A DNA stretch of 64,000 nt from Candidatus Schekmanbacteria bacterium (GTDB lineage: Bacteria; Schekmanbacteria; GWA2-38-11; J061). Made by a program: the position numbers and the translations under genes. Position 1 is the stretch's first letter. Each line of letters begins with the position of its first letter. The stretch covers positions 1 to 64,000 of the forward strand of contig JACRJM010000009.1 in NCBI GenBank assembly GCA_016219965.1. The letters run 5' to 3'. A model generated the notes under the pieces. The model ran no database searches and was not told the origin of the DNA. It saw nothing but the letters and a program-made list of their open reading frames with translations. Positions 46,101-54,405 of this stretch are shown here, piece after piece.

Positions 46101-46379
46101 AGTATAAAAGCAGGAAAGAAGAAGGAACTTGCAGCAAACATTAAAACCAAATCAAGCAAGAAAAAATCTGCAACAACATCACAAAAGTTTGATTGGTATG
46201 TAAATGATGTCCTTGGGGGCAACAGTGAAGTAGGGACCATAACGCCGGTTAAAAAAGGTGGAAAAGCGAAATATGCAGCCCCCACCAAACTTACCGGGAG
46301 TAACAAAATAACAATCAAGGCTGTTAGCAAGAGCGACTCATCGCTGTACGGAACATCTCAGGTTACTATACAAAAATAA
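43167..46379 (+). CDS. Secreted multihaem repeat protein (five CxxCH motifs, five ASH-type repeats)
   Basis: 1070 residues. A signal peptide ends near AQS (about 22-24). A first haem motif, CRFCH, is near residue 51. Five tandem repeats of about 110 residues (about 145-692) match the ASPM-SPD-2-Hydin/choice-of-anchor type (INV-P-SL-FG, TISN-GN, GSSDF-LN). An Asp-rich low-complexity linker comes next, then two copies of a di-haem cassette with CTECHG and CYSCH (about 783-832 and 845-893). A Lys/Ser-rich beta C-terminus ends the chain. It is probably an extracellular or outer-membrane redox or adhesion protein. The GEMM riboswitch upstream suggests second-messenger control. No PEP-CTERM tail is seen. 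Confidence 0.85.
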   Translation: MKSRCIVLAVFLMSIFSSSVFAQSNYVTTWQTRYPSSQSVNNVNTALGSKCRFCHFTSSTSTWNAYGWALRLEINNNGKTISQALAAVESLNSDGDPTNSSNLVEINANAQPGWTSGANNTRYNTSSTVLNQTAPAISNLDPAAATQPAINVSPASLAFGSGVVGVTKTLAATISNSGNANLSVTGLSITGSSDFKLNSSVPATPLTVAPSASVNISVDFTPSSTGAKVGTFQIASSDPSKATVSVNLSGTGDPVPQPDINVLPVSLGFGTEVVGATKTLTTTINNIGNASLTVTGLSITGSSDFKLNSSAPAVSFTVAANASVDVAVDFIPSSTGAKVATLQIASSDPDEATVSVNLSGTGSPVLQPDINVLPVSLGFGTEVVGATKTLTTTINNIGNTDLTVTGLSISGSSDFKLNSSAPVVSFTVAANASVDVAVDFIPSSTGAKVATLQIASSDPDEATVSVNLSGTGSSMTQPDINVLPVSLGFGTEVIGATKTLTATISNVGNADLTVTGLSISGSSDFKLNSSAPAVSFTVAANNSVEIAVDYTPSSAAASSATLQIASSDPDEATVSVNLSGTGSSVAQPDINVLPAALDFGTEVVGTTKTLTAAISNIGNADLTVTGLSISGSSDFSLNSSTPSVSFTVAANNSVEIAVDFTPSSAAASSATLQIASSDPDEATVSVNLSGTGTDTTIQSVDYDVKEFSVTKSVKLKEGKSIKIKLVAENNGTTNEPRNATVKGIQNNAEIYNQTISISVDPANSDDGDDDDDDDNNNGGGSNGHTVNEDGVYHRPGLKDPMTNCTECHGSDLKGGDVGVSCYSCHDAKWSESGNGDGNNTGGSNGHTVNKDGVYHRPGLNDPMTNCTECHGSDLKGGSVGVSCYSCHGAKWSENGDDDESDKQALTANKTTSSSEEDNDEEEANVETFEFPDYTAIASGDITWTITIDDDDSDLDEASATTKVSGQKSSVVEVKPSKVSIKAGKKKELAANIKTKSSKKKSATTSQKFDWYVNDVLGGNSEVGTITPVKKGGKAKYAAPTKLTGSNKITIKAVSKSDSSLYGTSQVTIQK
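43600..45243 (+). repeat. Five tandem 330-base repeats (ASH-type domains)
   Basis: Units begin near 43600, 43933, 44263, 44593 and 44923, each encoding about 110 residues. Units 2 and 3 share long stretches of identical DNA, including the segment coding FTVAANASVDVAVDFIPSST, and units 4 and 5 share another set. This indicates recent duplication or gene conversion. Confidence 0.9.
45513..45846 (+). repeat. Two copies of a di-haem cassette
   Basis: Copy 1 covers 45513-45660 and copy 2 covers 45699-45846. Each encodes GHTVN-DGVYHRPGL, then C-ECHGSDLKGG, then SCYSCH-AKWSE: two CxxCH motifs in about 49 residues. A third, diverged copy occurs in the minus-strand protein at 51780-51925. Confidence 0.88.
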
Positions 46380-46409
46380 GTTGTAAAACCTGAAGCTATA
46401 ACGCATCAG

Positions 46410-46446
46410 CCGGCAGAGTGAAAGTGGACAACTCTGCCGGTTTTTT
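46410..46446 (+). terminator. Rho-independent terminator after the multihaem repeat protein
   Basis: CCGGCAGAGT (46410-46419) pairs with ACTCTGCCGG (46431-46440), then TTTTTT. Confidence 0.92.
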
Positions 46447-46474
46447 ATTGATAAAATTTCTTGCAGGACTGATA

Positions 46475-47851
46475 CTAAAAAAAAGGTTCTGCATGGATGA
46501 TTACTCTGTATGCATTTGGGATGTTCTGTAGAATCATCCATTCAAAAGCTTTTGTTATAGAATGTACTTCATCTAGAAGTACGGAGTTGTCAAAGGAACA
46601 AAGCAGGGATATAAAAAGTCTTTCCTTTTCAGTTTTGCGTATCTGAATATTCTGAACGTCATATATGTGGCCTATCTCTTCAGCAGTACGCATGATAATT
46701 TTTTTTAAATCATCTTCTACTTCGGGTGCCAGTGGCGTACTTCCTTTTTCATCTGGCGGAAGAGGATCGATATGTATACTTATATCAATGTTGTTATTAA
46801 ACTCCTTTCTGATGTCATCTTCAAAATTGGAAACGATATCATGGGCCTCCTTTATTGTCAGACCACGATCAACTTCCACATCGAAACTTACAAGAACCTT
46901 CTCTTCAGCAGTAGTTGTAGCAATATTATGGACATTAATATTGTGGTTCATACCTATTATATGAACCCGTTCAGCGACAGTCTCACAGTCCAGCGCAACA
47001 GGTTTGGTGTTAATAGTTATGTCACCTATCTCGCATATTTTGCTGACATGGCTTTCTATGGTACTGCAAATTAGCTGTACGCTTTCGATAGACAGGTTTC
47101 TGCTGACGTTTACAGTCATTTCAACAAATACGTGAGGGCCCGCAGGCTTAACCCTTATCTTTTCTATGTTTACAACACCATTTACCGTTTTTGTCGCTGC
47201 AATTATCTGCTCAGTTATACCTTCCGGAGCTGCATCTGTAAGAACGTTAACAGTTCTTTTCCCTAGACGAAAAGCAGCAGAAAGAACAATAACTGCAACA
47301 GTGATACCAGCAATTGCATCAGCCCAGGTAATCCCAATTGCCACGAAGACAAGTCCGCCAAGAACTACTGCGGAACTGAAAATATCAAGATTGAAATGAA
47401 GCGCATCCGCTTCCAGCGCCTGGCTCTTTGTTTCCTTAGCTACTTTTGACAATGCCCTGGACCTTGAAAAGTCAACGACCATGGAAATTATCAGAACAAG
47501 GACGGAATACCATGTGACTTTGACGTCGCTTTCCCTGTACATGAGCCTGTGAGCGGCTTCATAAATGATCAGGGAACTTGCTATCAGCAAAATGCCGCTT
47601 TCGATGAGTGCTGCGATACTCTCTACTTTGGTGTGGCCGTAATGGTGGTCTTTGTCAGCCGGCTTGTCTCCGATCTTTACTGCAAAATAGGTAAGCGATG
47701 CGACGCCGAAATCAAGACCAGAATGAGCGGCTTCAGATATGATGCCGATGCTTCCTGTAGCAATGCCTACAACAAGTTTCATTCCAGTAAGAAGGAAGCT
47801 TGCTATCACGGAACTCAGGGCAACATTTTGTTTTTTTTTCTTATATTTCAC
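46475..47851 (-). CDS. Cation diffusion facilitator transporter with extended C-terminus
   Basis: 458 residues. Six predicted membrane helices lie within about 10-205. The metal site reads H43-x3-D47 in SEAAHSGLDF and H152-x3-D156 in ALHFNLDIF, the H-D/H-D arrangement found in zinc-type CDFs. DHHYGH (68-73) follows helix 2. The C-terminus (about 206-458) is much longer than in typical CDFs of about 300 residues and appears to hold two or three successive ferredoxin-like cytosolic domains. Exports a divalent metal, probably zinc, by exchange with protons. Confidence 0.88.
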   Translation of the reverse strand: MKYKKKKQNVALSSVIASFLLTGMKLVVGIATGSIGIISEAAHSGLDFGVASLTYFAVKIGDKPADKDHHYGHTKVESIAALIESGILLIASSLIIYEAAHRLMYRESDVKVTWYSVLVLIISMVVDFSRSRALSKVAKETKSQALEADALHFNLDIFSSAVVLGGLVFVAIGITWADAIAGITVAVIVLSAAFRLGKRTVNVLTDAAPEGITEQIIAATKTVNGVVNIEKIRVKPAGPHVFVEMTVNVSRNLSIESVQLICSTIESHVSKICEIGDITINTKPVALDCETVAERVHIIGMNHNINVHNIATTTAEEKVLVSFDVEVDRGLTIKEAHDIVSNFEDDIRKEFNNNIDISIHIDPLPPDEKGSTPLAPEVEDDLKKIIMRTAEEIGHIYDVQNIQIRKTEKERLFISLLCSFDNSVLLDEVHSITKAFEWMILQNIPNAYRVIIHAEPFF

Positions 47852-48016
47852 AACTTATCCCGGCCATGAGCGACAATGTCATTGTCCTCTGCCCAATGGC
47901 TTTTTACATAGAAGGCACTTGATGTCAAGGTCGTGTTAAGCGTAAAAAGTGCAATATTCCATGTAATGGCTTCATCAATGTTTCATACTTGATGATTGAT
48001 ATGAATAGTATGATAA

Positions 48017-48796
48017 TTAAAAGGAAGGGGTAAGCCGGATGCTGTCGATCCTTTGACCACCCTCAGAATGTACTCTGGAGATTTTACTTTTATAAGGTTT
48101 CTTTCCTTTAGCCAGAGAGGAATCAGTGTCATAAAGCACGATAGATTGGATGTTATTGGTGGCCATGTGGGGCTTTAATGCTGTCACAAGCACAGGGAAA
48201 ACTTCTTCAGGTTGAGATGAGGGTCCAGTGCTTGTTGCTTTTATATTCCATAAAAGGACTTTATTTTTTTTCTGATATTCTTTGCCGTCATACGCGTCAA
48301 GTCTGATAAATCTATCAAAGACTGTTATTGTTTTTTTTACTTCTGTATAGCCTACCACACCCTGCCCAGGCGCATTGCTGGATACTCCGAATTTGGTTCC
48401 CAAATAAACTATTTTATCCTGATTAGGATCTGACTTGACGCTCATCTGATCCCATATAGGGATTTTTTTTGTGGTTTGTATTTGCTGGGGCTTCCCTATA
48501 CCATAGGAGAAGTTTATAACCATTTCTGCTGGTTCATTCTCTTTTGCAGGAACAAAGCCATGCCCGGTAAGCGCTTCATCCAGTAAAGATGCGACTTCTT
48601 CATAACGCTGGTTTCCAGTAGTGCTTTCAATTCCATCCGGGACCAGGAGATAGCTCTTTCCTGTTGATGCAGTGTCCGTATTATTAACGGATTCAATGTT
48701 TACAGTGAATTCGTGTTCTTTCGAAGCGGAACAACCGGAAAAGATCAGCAGAAGAATTAACAGTGCAATTTTTTTGCTATGTTTAGCTTCATACAT
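48017..48796 (-). CDS. Lipoprotein of unknown function (DUF4136-like)
   Basis: 259 residues. The signal peptide ends with lipobox FSGC (Cys near residue 22). Residues about 45-200 form a beta-rich domain that resembles DUF4136, with YEEVASLLDEALTGHGF near 65-81. It is inferred to be an envelope lipoprotein. It is a single gene with no operon partners. Confidence 0.65.
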   Translation of the reverse strand: MYEAKHSKKIALLILLLIFSGCSASKEHEFTVNIESVNNTDTASTGKSYLLVPDGIESTTGNQRYEEVASLLDEALTGHGFVPAKENEPAEMVINFSYGIGKPQQIQTTKKIPIWDQMSVKSDPNQDKIVYLGTKFGVSSNAPGQGVVGYTEVKKTITVFDRFIRLDAYDGKEYQKKNKVLLWNIKATSTGPSSQPEEVFPVLVTALKPHMATNNIQSIVLYDTDSSLAKGKKPYKSKISRVHSEGGQRIDSIRLTPSF

Positions 48797-48930
48797 ATTT
48801 ATTCTCCTTATTAATTTATATAAGGAATCAAATTTGTTAAAAGCGTCTATGATCTGAAAAGTTTTACTTGACTGAATTTTATAATTAACACATTTAAAAG
48901 CTACAATAAACTATAATTGTTGAAATATAA

Positions 48931-49785
48931 ATGACAAAACATCTTTATCTCATTGACGGAAGCTCATATATGTACAGGGGATTTTTTGCCATGCCCCGGC
49001 TTTCCAATTCAAAAGGGATTCCCACTAACGCGATTCTCTCAGTCACCAATATGCTGAGAAAGTTCATTCGTGAGAAACAGCCTGAATATCTTGCCGTTGC
49101 CTATGACAGAAAGGAAGAAACATTCCGCCATGTTGAATATGAGGACTACAAGGCCAACCGTCCCGGTATGCCTGATGAGCTTGTTCAGCAGATCCCTTTT
49201 ATCAAGGCAATTGTAGATTATATGAACATCCCGGGGCTTGAAAAGGCGGGCTTTGAGGCTGACGATATTATGGCAACTCTTGCAGTGAGAGGAGTCGCGG
49301 AAGGTTACAATATTACATTTGTGAGCGCAGACAAGGATATGATGCAGTTGATAGATGAAAATATAAATATGTATGATCCTATGCGCGACAGATGGTTTGA
49401 TGAAATGGCAGTGATTGAACGTTTCGGTGTTCCCCCTGCAAAAGTTGCTGACGTTCTTGCACTTATGGGAGACCAGTCAGATAACATTCCCGGAGTTCCA
49501 GGTATTGGAGAGAAAACTGCAAAGAATCTTATACAGGAATTTGGGAGCATAGAGGCATTGATTGAAAATTCATCATCAATAAAGCAGAAGAAGGTAAAAG
49601 AGAAGATAGATACTTTTAAAGAACAGGCACTGCTCAGTAAAAAGCTTGTGCTTCTTGAAAGGAATGTCCCGCTTGATATTAGCATTGAAGAGCTAAAACT
49701 TGGTGAACCAAAAAAAGAGGAACTCATACTTCTTTTCCGCGAACTTGAGTTTAAGAATCTGCTCAGGGAGTTTGAAGGGCATTGA
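48931..49785 (+). CDS. Stand-alone 5'-3' exonuclease (PolA N-terminal domain type)
   Basis: 284 residues. It has YLIDGSSYMYRGFFAMP at the start, the acidic metal ligands in AYDRKEETFRH, GFEADDIMATLA and VSADKDMMQLI, and the H3TH region GDQSDNIPGVPGIGEKTA (near 185-202). It ends at residue 284 without the 3'-5' exonuclease and polymerase domains of PolA, so it is either a free-standing flap/primer exonuclease or a split PolA. No polymerase fragment follows in any nearby frame. Confidence 0.88.
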   Translation: MTKHLYLIDGSSYMYRGFFAMPRLSNSKGIPTNAILSVTNMLRKFIREKQPEYLAVAYDRKEETFRHVEYEDYKANRPGMPDELVQQIPFIKAIVDYMNIPGLEKAGFEADDIMATLAVRGVAEGYNITFVSADKDMMQLIDENINMYDPMRDRWFDEMAVIERFGVPPAKVADVLALMGDQSDNIPGVPGIGEKTAKNLIQEFGSIEALIENSSSIKQKKVKEKIDTFKEQALLSKKLVLLERNVPLDISIEELKLGEPKKEELILLFRELEFKNLLREFEGH

Positions 49786-49861
49786 CTGCTGATATTATAT
49801 CTTCTTCGTAAATCATGGATAGTCTTGACTTTCTCTGTACAGATTATAAAAAATAAACATC

Positions 49862-51028
49862 ATGATAAAATCTACTATAATAGATGCAGCCATAAAGAGC
49901 ATTTTAAGAGGAGAAATAGAAGTTACAGGATATCTATGCCCAACTCTTAAATCCCCTAAATCCTCTTGCCATATATGTATGGAAGTTTGTCCGGCAAATG
50001 CCATTTCAATGTCTGAAGGGATGATAGATGAGGCGAAATGTTTTAACTGTGGTTTATGCATTTCTGCGTGTCCGTCCGGAGTTTTTCTATCACGTCTTGA
50101 AAGCGATGCCAATATAGTCGAGCTTGCAATGTCAGCGGTAAAGAACAGCACTGACGGCGCTTCTGTTATTTTTGCATGCGGAATGGCGCACAATGAGATG
50201 GGACCGGTTGTACCTATTAGATGTCTGGGAAGATTGACTGAAAACATCCTTCTCTGGCTTAAGAAAAATGGCATTACGAATATTACGTTCGAAAGCGGAG
50301 ATTGTCCAACATGCAGTCTGTCGAGAGGGGATGCTGTATTCAAATATAACCATCGTCTGGCAAGGCTTATAGCTGAAAGCGCCGGGATCAAATGGGAGAA
50401 AGGACAAGCACAGGAAATAAGGAAAGAGGAAAATGCCGGGGAAAAGAAAGAAAAAAATATCAGTGTCCCATCCGGAGGTTTTTCAAGGAGGGATTTCTTT
50501 AAAAGACTAAGGGGTGAAGGCATTTTAAAGGTAGGTGAGATGGTTACTGAGTCAATTAAAATGCCGCCGAAGGAAAATGTAAAAACAAGCGGGAAAAGCC
50601 CGAGGCGCAACCTTTTAAAGAAGATACTTGATGGTATGGGCAATGGAAGCATTTATGATGGAAGCGGAGGTATATATATACCTTTTGGTGATGTTTCCAT
50701 TAGTGCTGAATGTATTGGTTGCGATGTATGCCAGATACTTTGCCCCACTGCGGCATTATACAAAGAGAAGTCTGAAGACAAAGTAAAGCTGATGTTCAGT
50801 TACGACAGGTGCATAAGCTGCGGTTTGTGTGCGGAGATTTGTCTCGGCAAGGCTATAAAAGTACAGCCTCTGTTTGACCCTAAAAAGATTGTTAACCCTT
50901 CTCCCCGCGAGCTTATTTCCTTCAGGAATAAAACGTGCAGTGTCTGTTCAACTGAGTTTGCATCACGCTCTGATGATGAAGAGATATGTTTTTTTTGCAG
51001 CAAGAGAGGAAAATACAGGGGAGGCTGA
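49862..51028 (+). CDS. Multi-cluster [4Fe-4S] protein (polyferredoxin) with internal twin-Arg motif and C-terminal zinc ribbon
   Basis: 388 residues. The N-terminal cluster motifs are CHICMEVCP (36-44) and CFNCGLCISACP (60-71). A central domain (about 95-175) with Cys at 106, 121, 148 and 151 may bind a further cluster. A hydrophilic linker holds SRRDFFK (208-214), which looks like a Tat motif but lies mid-protein with no hydrophobic core after it. Two more cluster motifs follow: CIGCDVCQILCP (285-296) and CISCGLCAEICLG (317-329). A CxxC...CxxC ribbon (359-379) ends the chain. It is an electron carrier of unknown partner. Confidence 0.8.
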   Translation: MIKSTIIDAAIKSILRGEIEVTGYLCPTLKSPKSSCHICMEVCPANAISMSEGMIDEAKCFNCGLCISACPSGVFLSRLESDANIVELAMSAVKNSTDGASVIFACGMAHNEMGPVVPIRCLGRLTENILLWLKKNGITNITFESGDCPTCSLSRGDAVFKYNHRLARLIAESAGIKWEKGQAQEIRKEENAGEKKEKNISVPSGGFSRRDFFKRLRGEGILKVGEMVTESIKMPPKENVKTSGKSPRRNLLKKILDGMGNGSIYDGSGGIYIPFGDVSISAECIGCDVCQILCPTAALYKEKSEDKVKLMFSYDRCISCGLCAEICLGKAIKVQPLFDPKKIVNPSPRELISFRNKTCSVCSTEFASRSDDEEICFFCSKRGKYRGG

Positions 51029-51050
51029 AATCAACCTCCCCTTTTGTTTT
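51018..51050 (+). terminator. Terminator at the end of the polyferredoxin gene
   Basis: GGGGAGG (51018-51024) pairs with CCTCCCC (51035-51041), followed by TTTTGTTTTT. The 5' arm lies in the last codons of the gene. Confidence 0.85.
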
Positions 51051-51052
51051 TG

Positions 51053-53263
51053 TTAGTTGCTCAAAGCTCCCTGATTAATCCAATCTTTGATAGTCTGAAG
51101 CTGTGTTGGTGTGATTGAACCGCCAGGAGGCATTGTGCCGTCTATGATTCTTGTGATGAGCAGACTGTTATCCGCGTCGAAGGGGATAACTGCTGGTCCG
51201 CTTGCACCGCCCTGATAGATCTTTGAAACTGTGCTTACATCAAGCCCGCCTAGTGCACCACTGCCGCTGTGGCAGCCGAGGCAGTTCGGGTCAAGCACAG
51301 GAACAACATCGCACTTGAATCTAACAATTCCCGAGCCATCGCTTGCAACATTTATAAGAACTGTTGCTGATGCTGTTCCTCCGAGATTGTCAGTTACTGT
51401 TAATGATACATTGAATGTTCCCGGACATGCGAAAGAATGTACCGGGTTTATCTCGGAGCTTGTTGTTGAGTCTCCGAAATCCCAGAAGTATGTTGCTATA
51501 GAGCCGTCAGAGTCACTTGCTGTTGATGTAAATGTTACGTTTAGAGGAATTACTCCTGATGTAGGTGTTGCAGAAACAGAAACAGTAGGCAGTGCATTGG
51601 GCTGTGACATCTTGTCCAGGGTGTCTATAAGTACCTGAAGGATTGAACGGACACGTTTCTGTTCGTTGCAATCAATGATTGCATCATTTGAATCAGGCTC
51701 AGTGCCGCAACCGTCAAGTTTATTAAGCATGTTTTTTGTCTCTAAAAGTGCCTTGCCGTAATCTACATAGGGTCCTCCGGTGCTCCACTTTGCGCCGTGG
51801 CATGTATAGCATGATGGAGCTGTAACGCCGCCTGTTAGATCTGCGCCATGACAACCGGTGCAGTAGGTTTCAGGATAGTGTAACCCCGGTCTGTGATAAA
51901 CGCCGTTGTTGTTGATTGTATGGCCCAAGAAAGCTCCGCTACCGCTGGAATATTCTTCTTCGTGAAGCCCTACGAATTTGCTTATATTATTTAATTTTAC
52001 AATTAGCAATTCACGGCTTGCTTCACCATTGTTAAATGATGTGGAAGGCAGTCCATTTATGACATTTCTTAATCCTATTATCTGCCTGTCAACAGGCGCC
52101 ACATAAGTCTGGGTTAGCTTCTCTACCTGAATAGTAGGAACGCGGTTCAGGTCATAACTTAATCCGCCGTTTCGAAGCACGCGTCCGTCGGGCAGAAGGT
52201 TATACCCTGCAGTATCTCCACCTTCTTTCAAAGAAGCGGTGATTGTCCAGTTATTCATATAAGGGTCATAGAGAAAACAGTCTTTAAGTATTCCAAGGGA
52301 ATTTGCACCGCCCGGAATAAGCACTGAGCCATCATAAAGCTTTACCACTGAAAAAAGGTTACCTCTGATTGATGGCATTGACTTTATTGATGTGAAGGTT
52401 CTTGTCGCCGGGTCATATAGTTCTGCTGTTGCTGTTGTGGTAGTTCCTGTGAGACCGCCGCCTGCAATCAGCACTTTCCCATTGTTTAAGAGCATATGAG
52501 CATGTGTGTTCCTTACACTGTTCATATTGCCTATATATGTGAAGGTGTTTGCCGCCGGGTCATAAATCTCTGCGCTGGATTGCGGATTTGTGATGCCCAC
52601 AAGCGTTCCTCCTGTGAGGAGTACTGTCCCGTCAGGAAGAAGATCTGCACCATGAAAAAGCCTCGGTGTTGTCATGTCGCCTATGTAGGTGAATGCCCCT
52701 GTTGCGGGATCATAAATTTCCGCTGTCTTAAGAGCAATAGAGCTTCCAAGGCTAGCTCTGTCTCCACCGCCCGTGACCAGCACTCTGCCGTCGCTAAGGA
52801 GAGTCATCTGATGGTTTCTTCTCGCATAATTCATTGAGCCGGTCAGAGTCCAGACTCCTGTTGCAGGGTCAAATATCTCTGCTTTGTTGGTTATTAATGT
52901 CGTTCCGCCGCCGTAGGCAAGTCTTCCGCCGCTTACGAGCACTCTGCCGTCATTTAGGAGGACTATTCCCATGCTCATTCTACCGACGTTCATTGACCCG
53001 GTAGAAGTCCATGTATTTGTGGTTGCGTCATAGATTTCTGCGCTTGTGAGTGCTGGTCCGCCGGTAGCATTTGTGCCTCCTGTTGACAACACTCTTCCGT
53101 CAGCTAAATTTACACTTCCGTGGAGAAATCTTCGTGAGTTTAAATCAGCTTCCTGATACCATCCACCAGGCATCTTTGGATTGTATTCTACTGCCCATGT
53201 GAGAATAACAAAAGAAAGAACTGCAAGTAAAGCTATCCTGTAACTTTTACTCCCAATTTTCAT
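51053..53263 (-). CDS. Secreted kelch-propeller protein with di-haem cassette, PKD domain and C-terminal cytochrome c
   Basis: 736 residues. A signal peptide or anchor is at about 8-26. Six to seven kelch-type repeats (about 40-390) each carry L-DGRVL-TGG, AE-YDP-T and a closing MN--R, typical of a galactose-oxidase-like propeller. The di-haem cassette (GHTINNNGVYHRPGL, CTGCHG, CYTCHG) is near 447-495. A PKD domain (about 560-645) has FWDFGDSTTS. A final single-haem domain has CLGCHSG, and TMPPGG may provide the distal Met ligand. It is an extracellular redox protein of unknown substrate. It shares its di-haem cassette with the protein at 43167. Confidence 0.85.
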   Translation of the reverse strand: MKIGSKSYRIALLAVLSFVILTWAVEYNPKMPGGWYQEADLNSRRFLHGSVNLADGRVLSTGGTNATGGPALTSAEIYDATTNTWTSTGSMNVGRMSMGIVLLNDGRVLVSGGRLAYGGGTTLITNKAEIFDPATGVWTLTGSMNYARRNHQMTLLSDGRVLVTGGGDRASLGSSIALKTAEIYDPATGAFTYIGDMTTPRLFHGADLLPDGTVLLTGGTLVGITNPQSSAEIYDPAANTFTYIGNMNSVRNTHAHMLLNNGKVLIAGGGLTGTTTTATAELYDPATRTFTSIKSMPSIRGNLFSVVKLYDGSVLIPGGANSLGILKDCFLYDPYMNNWTITASLKEGGDTAGYNLLPDGRVLRNGGLSYDLNRVPTIQVEKLTQTYVAPVDRQIIGLRNVINGLPSTSFNNGEASRELLIVKLNNISKFVGLHEEEYSSGSGAFLGHTINNNGVYHRPGLHYPETYCTGCHGADLTGGVTAPSCYTCHGAKWSTGGPYVDYGKALLETKNMLNKLDGCGTEPDSNDAIIDCNEQKRVRSILQVLIDTLDKMSQPNALPTVSVSATPTSGVIPLNVTFTSTASDSDGSIATYFWDFGDSTTSSEINPVHSFACPGTFNVSLTVTDNLGGTASATVLINVASDGSGIVRFKCDVVPVLDPNCLGCHSGSGALGGLDVSTVSKIYQGGASGPAVIPFDADNSLLITRIIDGTMPPGGSITPTQLQTIKDWINQGALSN
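51780..51925 (-). repeat. Third copy of the di-haem cassette
   Basis: Encodes GHTINNNGVYHRPGL, CTGCHGADLTGG and SCYTCHGAKWS, the same order and spacing as the two copies at 45513-45846, inside an otherwise unrelated protein. Confidence 0.85.
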
Positions 53264-53695
53264 AAATAAACCCCCGGTTGAAAAATATTTTAATGAAATT
53301 TCTATTTATGTTTAAATCGTGTTTATGAAATCCTTAAAACTGTTCAGGAAGGTTTGTTTCTATCTGATTACCACCCCCTTTCAATCAATCCAGTTTAAAA
53401 GATTGTTAAGTGCAGTGTTAAAAATAGTCGTGTGGTTATCAACATAGAATAGAATTGAACATTTTATTCAACCAGCACGTTGCTCTTCTTTTGCTGTAAA
53501 TTGCTATTGTTGGAAAAAGAGCAAAAAACTGAAAAACACTTCAACTTGCTGTTTTTTTTAATTTAATTGGTGGACTATGATCTTATTTTATTGAATCGAA
53601 CAAATTTTCTTCTCATTTATTCCGGATAGGCAGTTGCAACCCCTTTTCATTGTTGATTTATCTTATCTATACGTGTTAATTCTGCCTCTATACTT
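53264..53695. other. Divergent intergenic region
   Basis: 432 AT-rich bases between the kelch-cytochrome gene (minus) and tmk (plus). No riboswitch core like that at 42606 is seen on either strand. A weak promoter for tmk may be TTGATT (53653-53658), 17 bases, TTAATT (53676-53681). Nothing else is recognised. Confidence 0.4.
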
Positions 53696-54358
53696 ATGAA
53701 TAGAAATAGCAAGAAAAATGGGGTTTTTATCACCTTCGAAGGGATTGAAGGATGCGGTAAGACTACGGCTATAAAGTATGTGGCTCAATATCTAAAGAAG
53801 ATGGGACATGATGTAGTTCTCACAAGGGAGCCGGGCGGAACAAAGATAGGTAACAGGATAAGAAAGATACTGCTTTCCCAGAAGAGTTCTGCAATGACAC
53901 CAAAGGCAGAACTTATGCTATACTGTGCAAGCCGGGCACAGCATGTTGAGGAAATAATCTTTCCTGCCGTCCATGAAGGGAAAATAGTTCTTTGTGACAG
54001 ATTTTCTGATGCTACACTTGCCTATCAGGGTTACGCAAGAGGCCTCGGGGTAAAAGAAGTGAAATCTCTCGATAAAATAGCATGCAGGGGTTTGGAGCCT
54101 GACCTTACAATACTTCTTGATGTAGATGTACGTATAGGATTGCGGCGTGCCATGAGAAGGAATGATGAAAACAATGGATGGGATGAAGGAAGGTTTGAAA
54201 GAGAAAGCGAAGAATTCCACAACAGAGTAAGAGAAGGTTACTTAAAGCTTGCGCAAAAAGAGAAAAAAAGGATAAAGATAATAGATTCAACTGTTAGTGA
54301 GAAGGAGATGGTGTATAATGCAGTCAAAGAGGTGGAGAAGTTTTTAAGAAAAAAATAA
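53696..54358 (+). CDS. tmk: Thymidylate kinase
   Basis: 220 residues. It has the P-loop FEGIEGCGKTTAIKYV (near 14-29), TREPGGTKIG (near 44) and the DRFSDATLAYQGYARG segment (near 101). It phosphorylates dTMP to dTDP. In many bacteria tmk is followed by holB and then ricT. Here holB is absent and ricT follows directly after 47 bases. Confidence 0.95.
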   Translation: MNRNSKKNGVFITFEGIEGCGKTTAIKYVAQYLKKMGHDVVLTREPGGTKIGNRIRKILLSQKSSAMTPKAELMLYCASRAQHVEEIIFPAVHEGKIVLCDRFSDATLAYQGYARGLGVKEVKSLDKIACRGLEPDLTILLDVDVRIGLRRAMRRNDENNGWDEGRFERESEEFHNRVREGYLKLAQKEKKRIKIIDSTVSEKEMVYNAVKEVEKFLRKK

Positions 54359-54405
54359 TTTCATATTGGCAAGCTCCAATATGTTTATAATCCTGAGGAT
54401 GGAAG

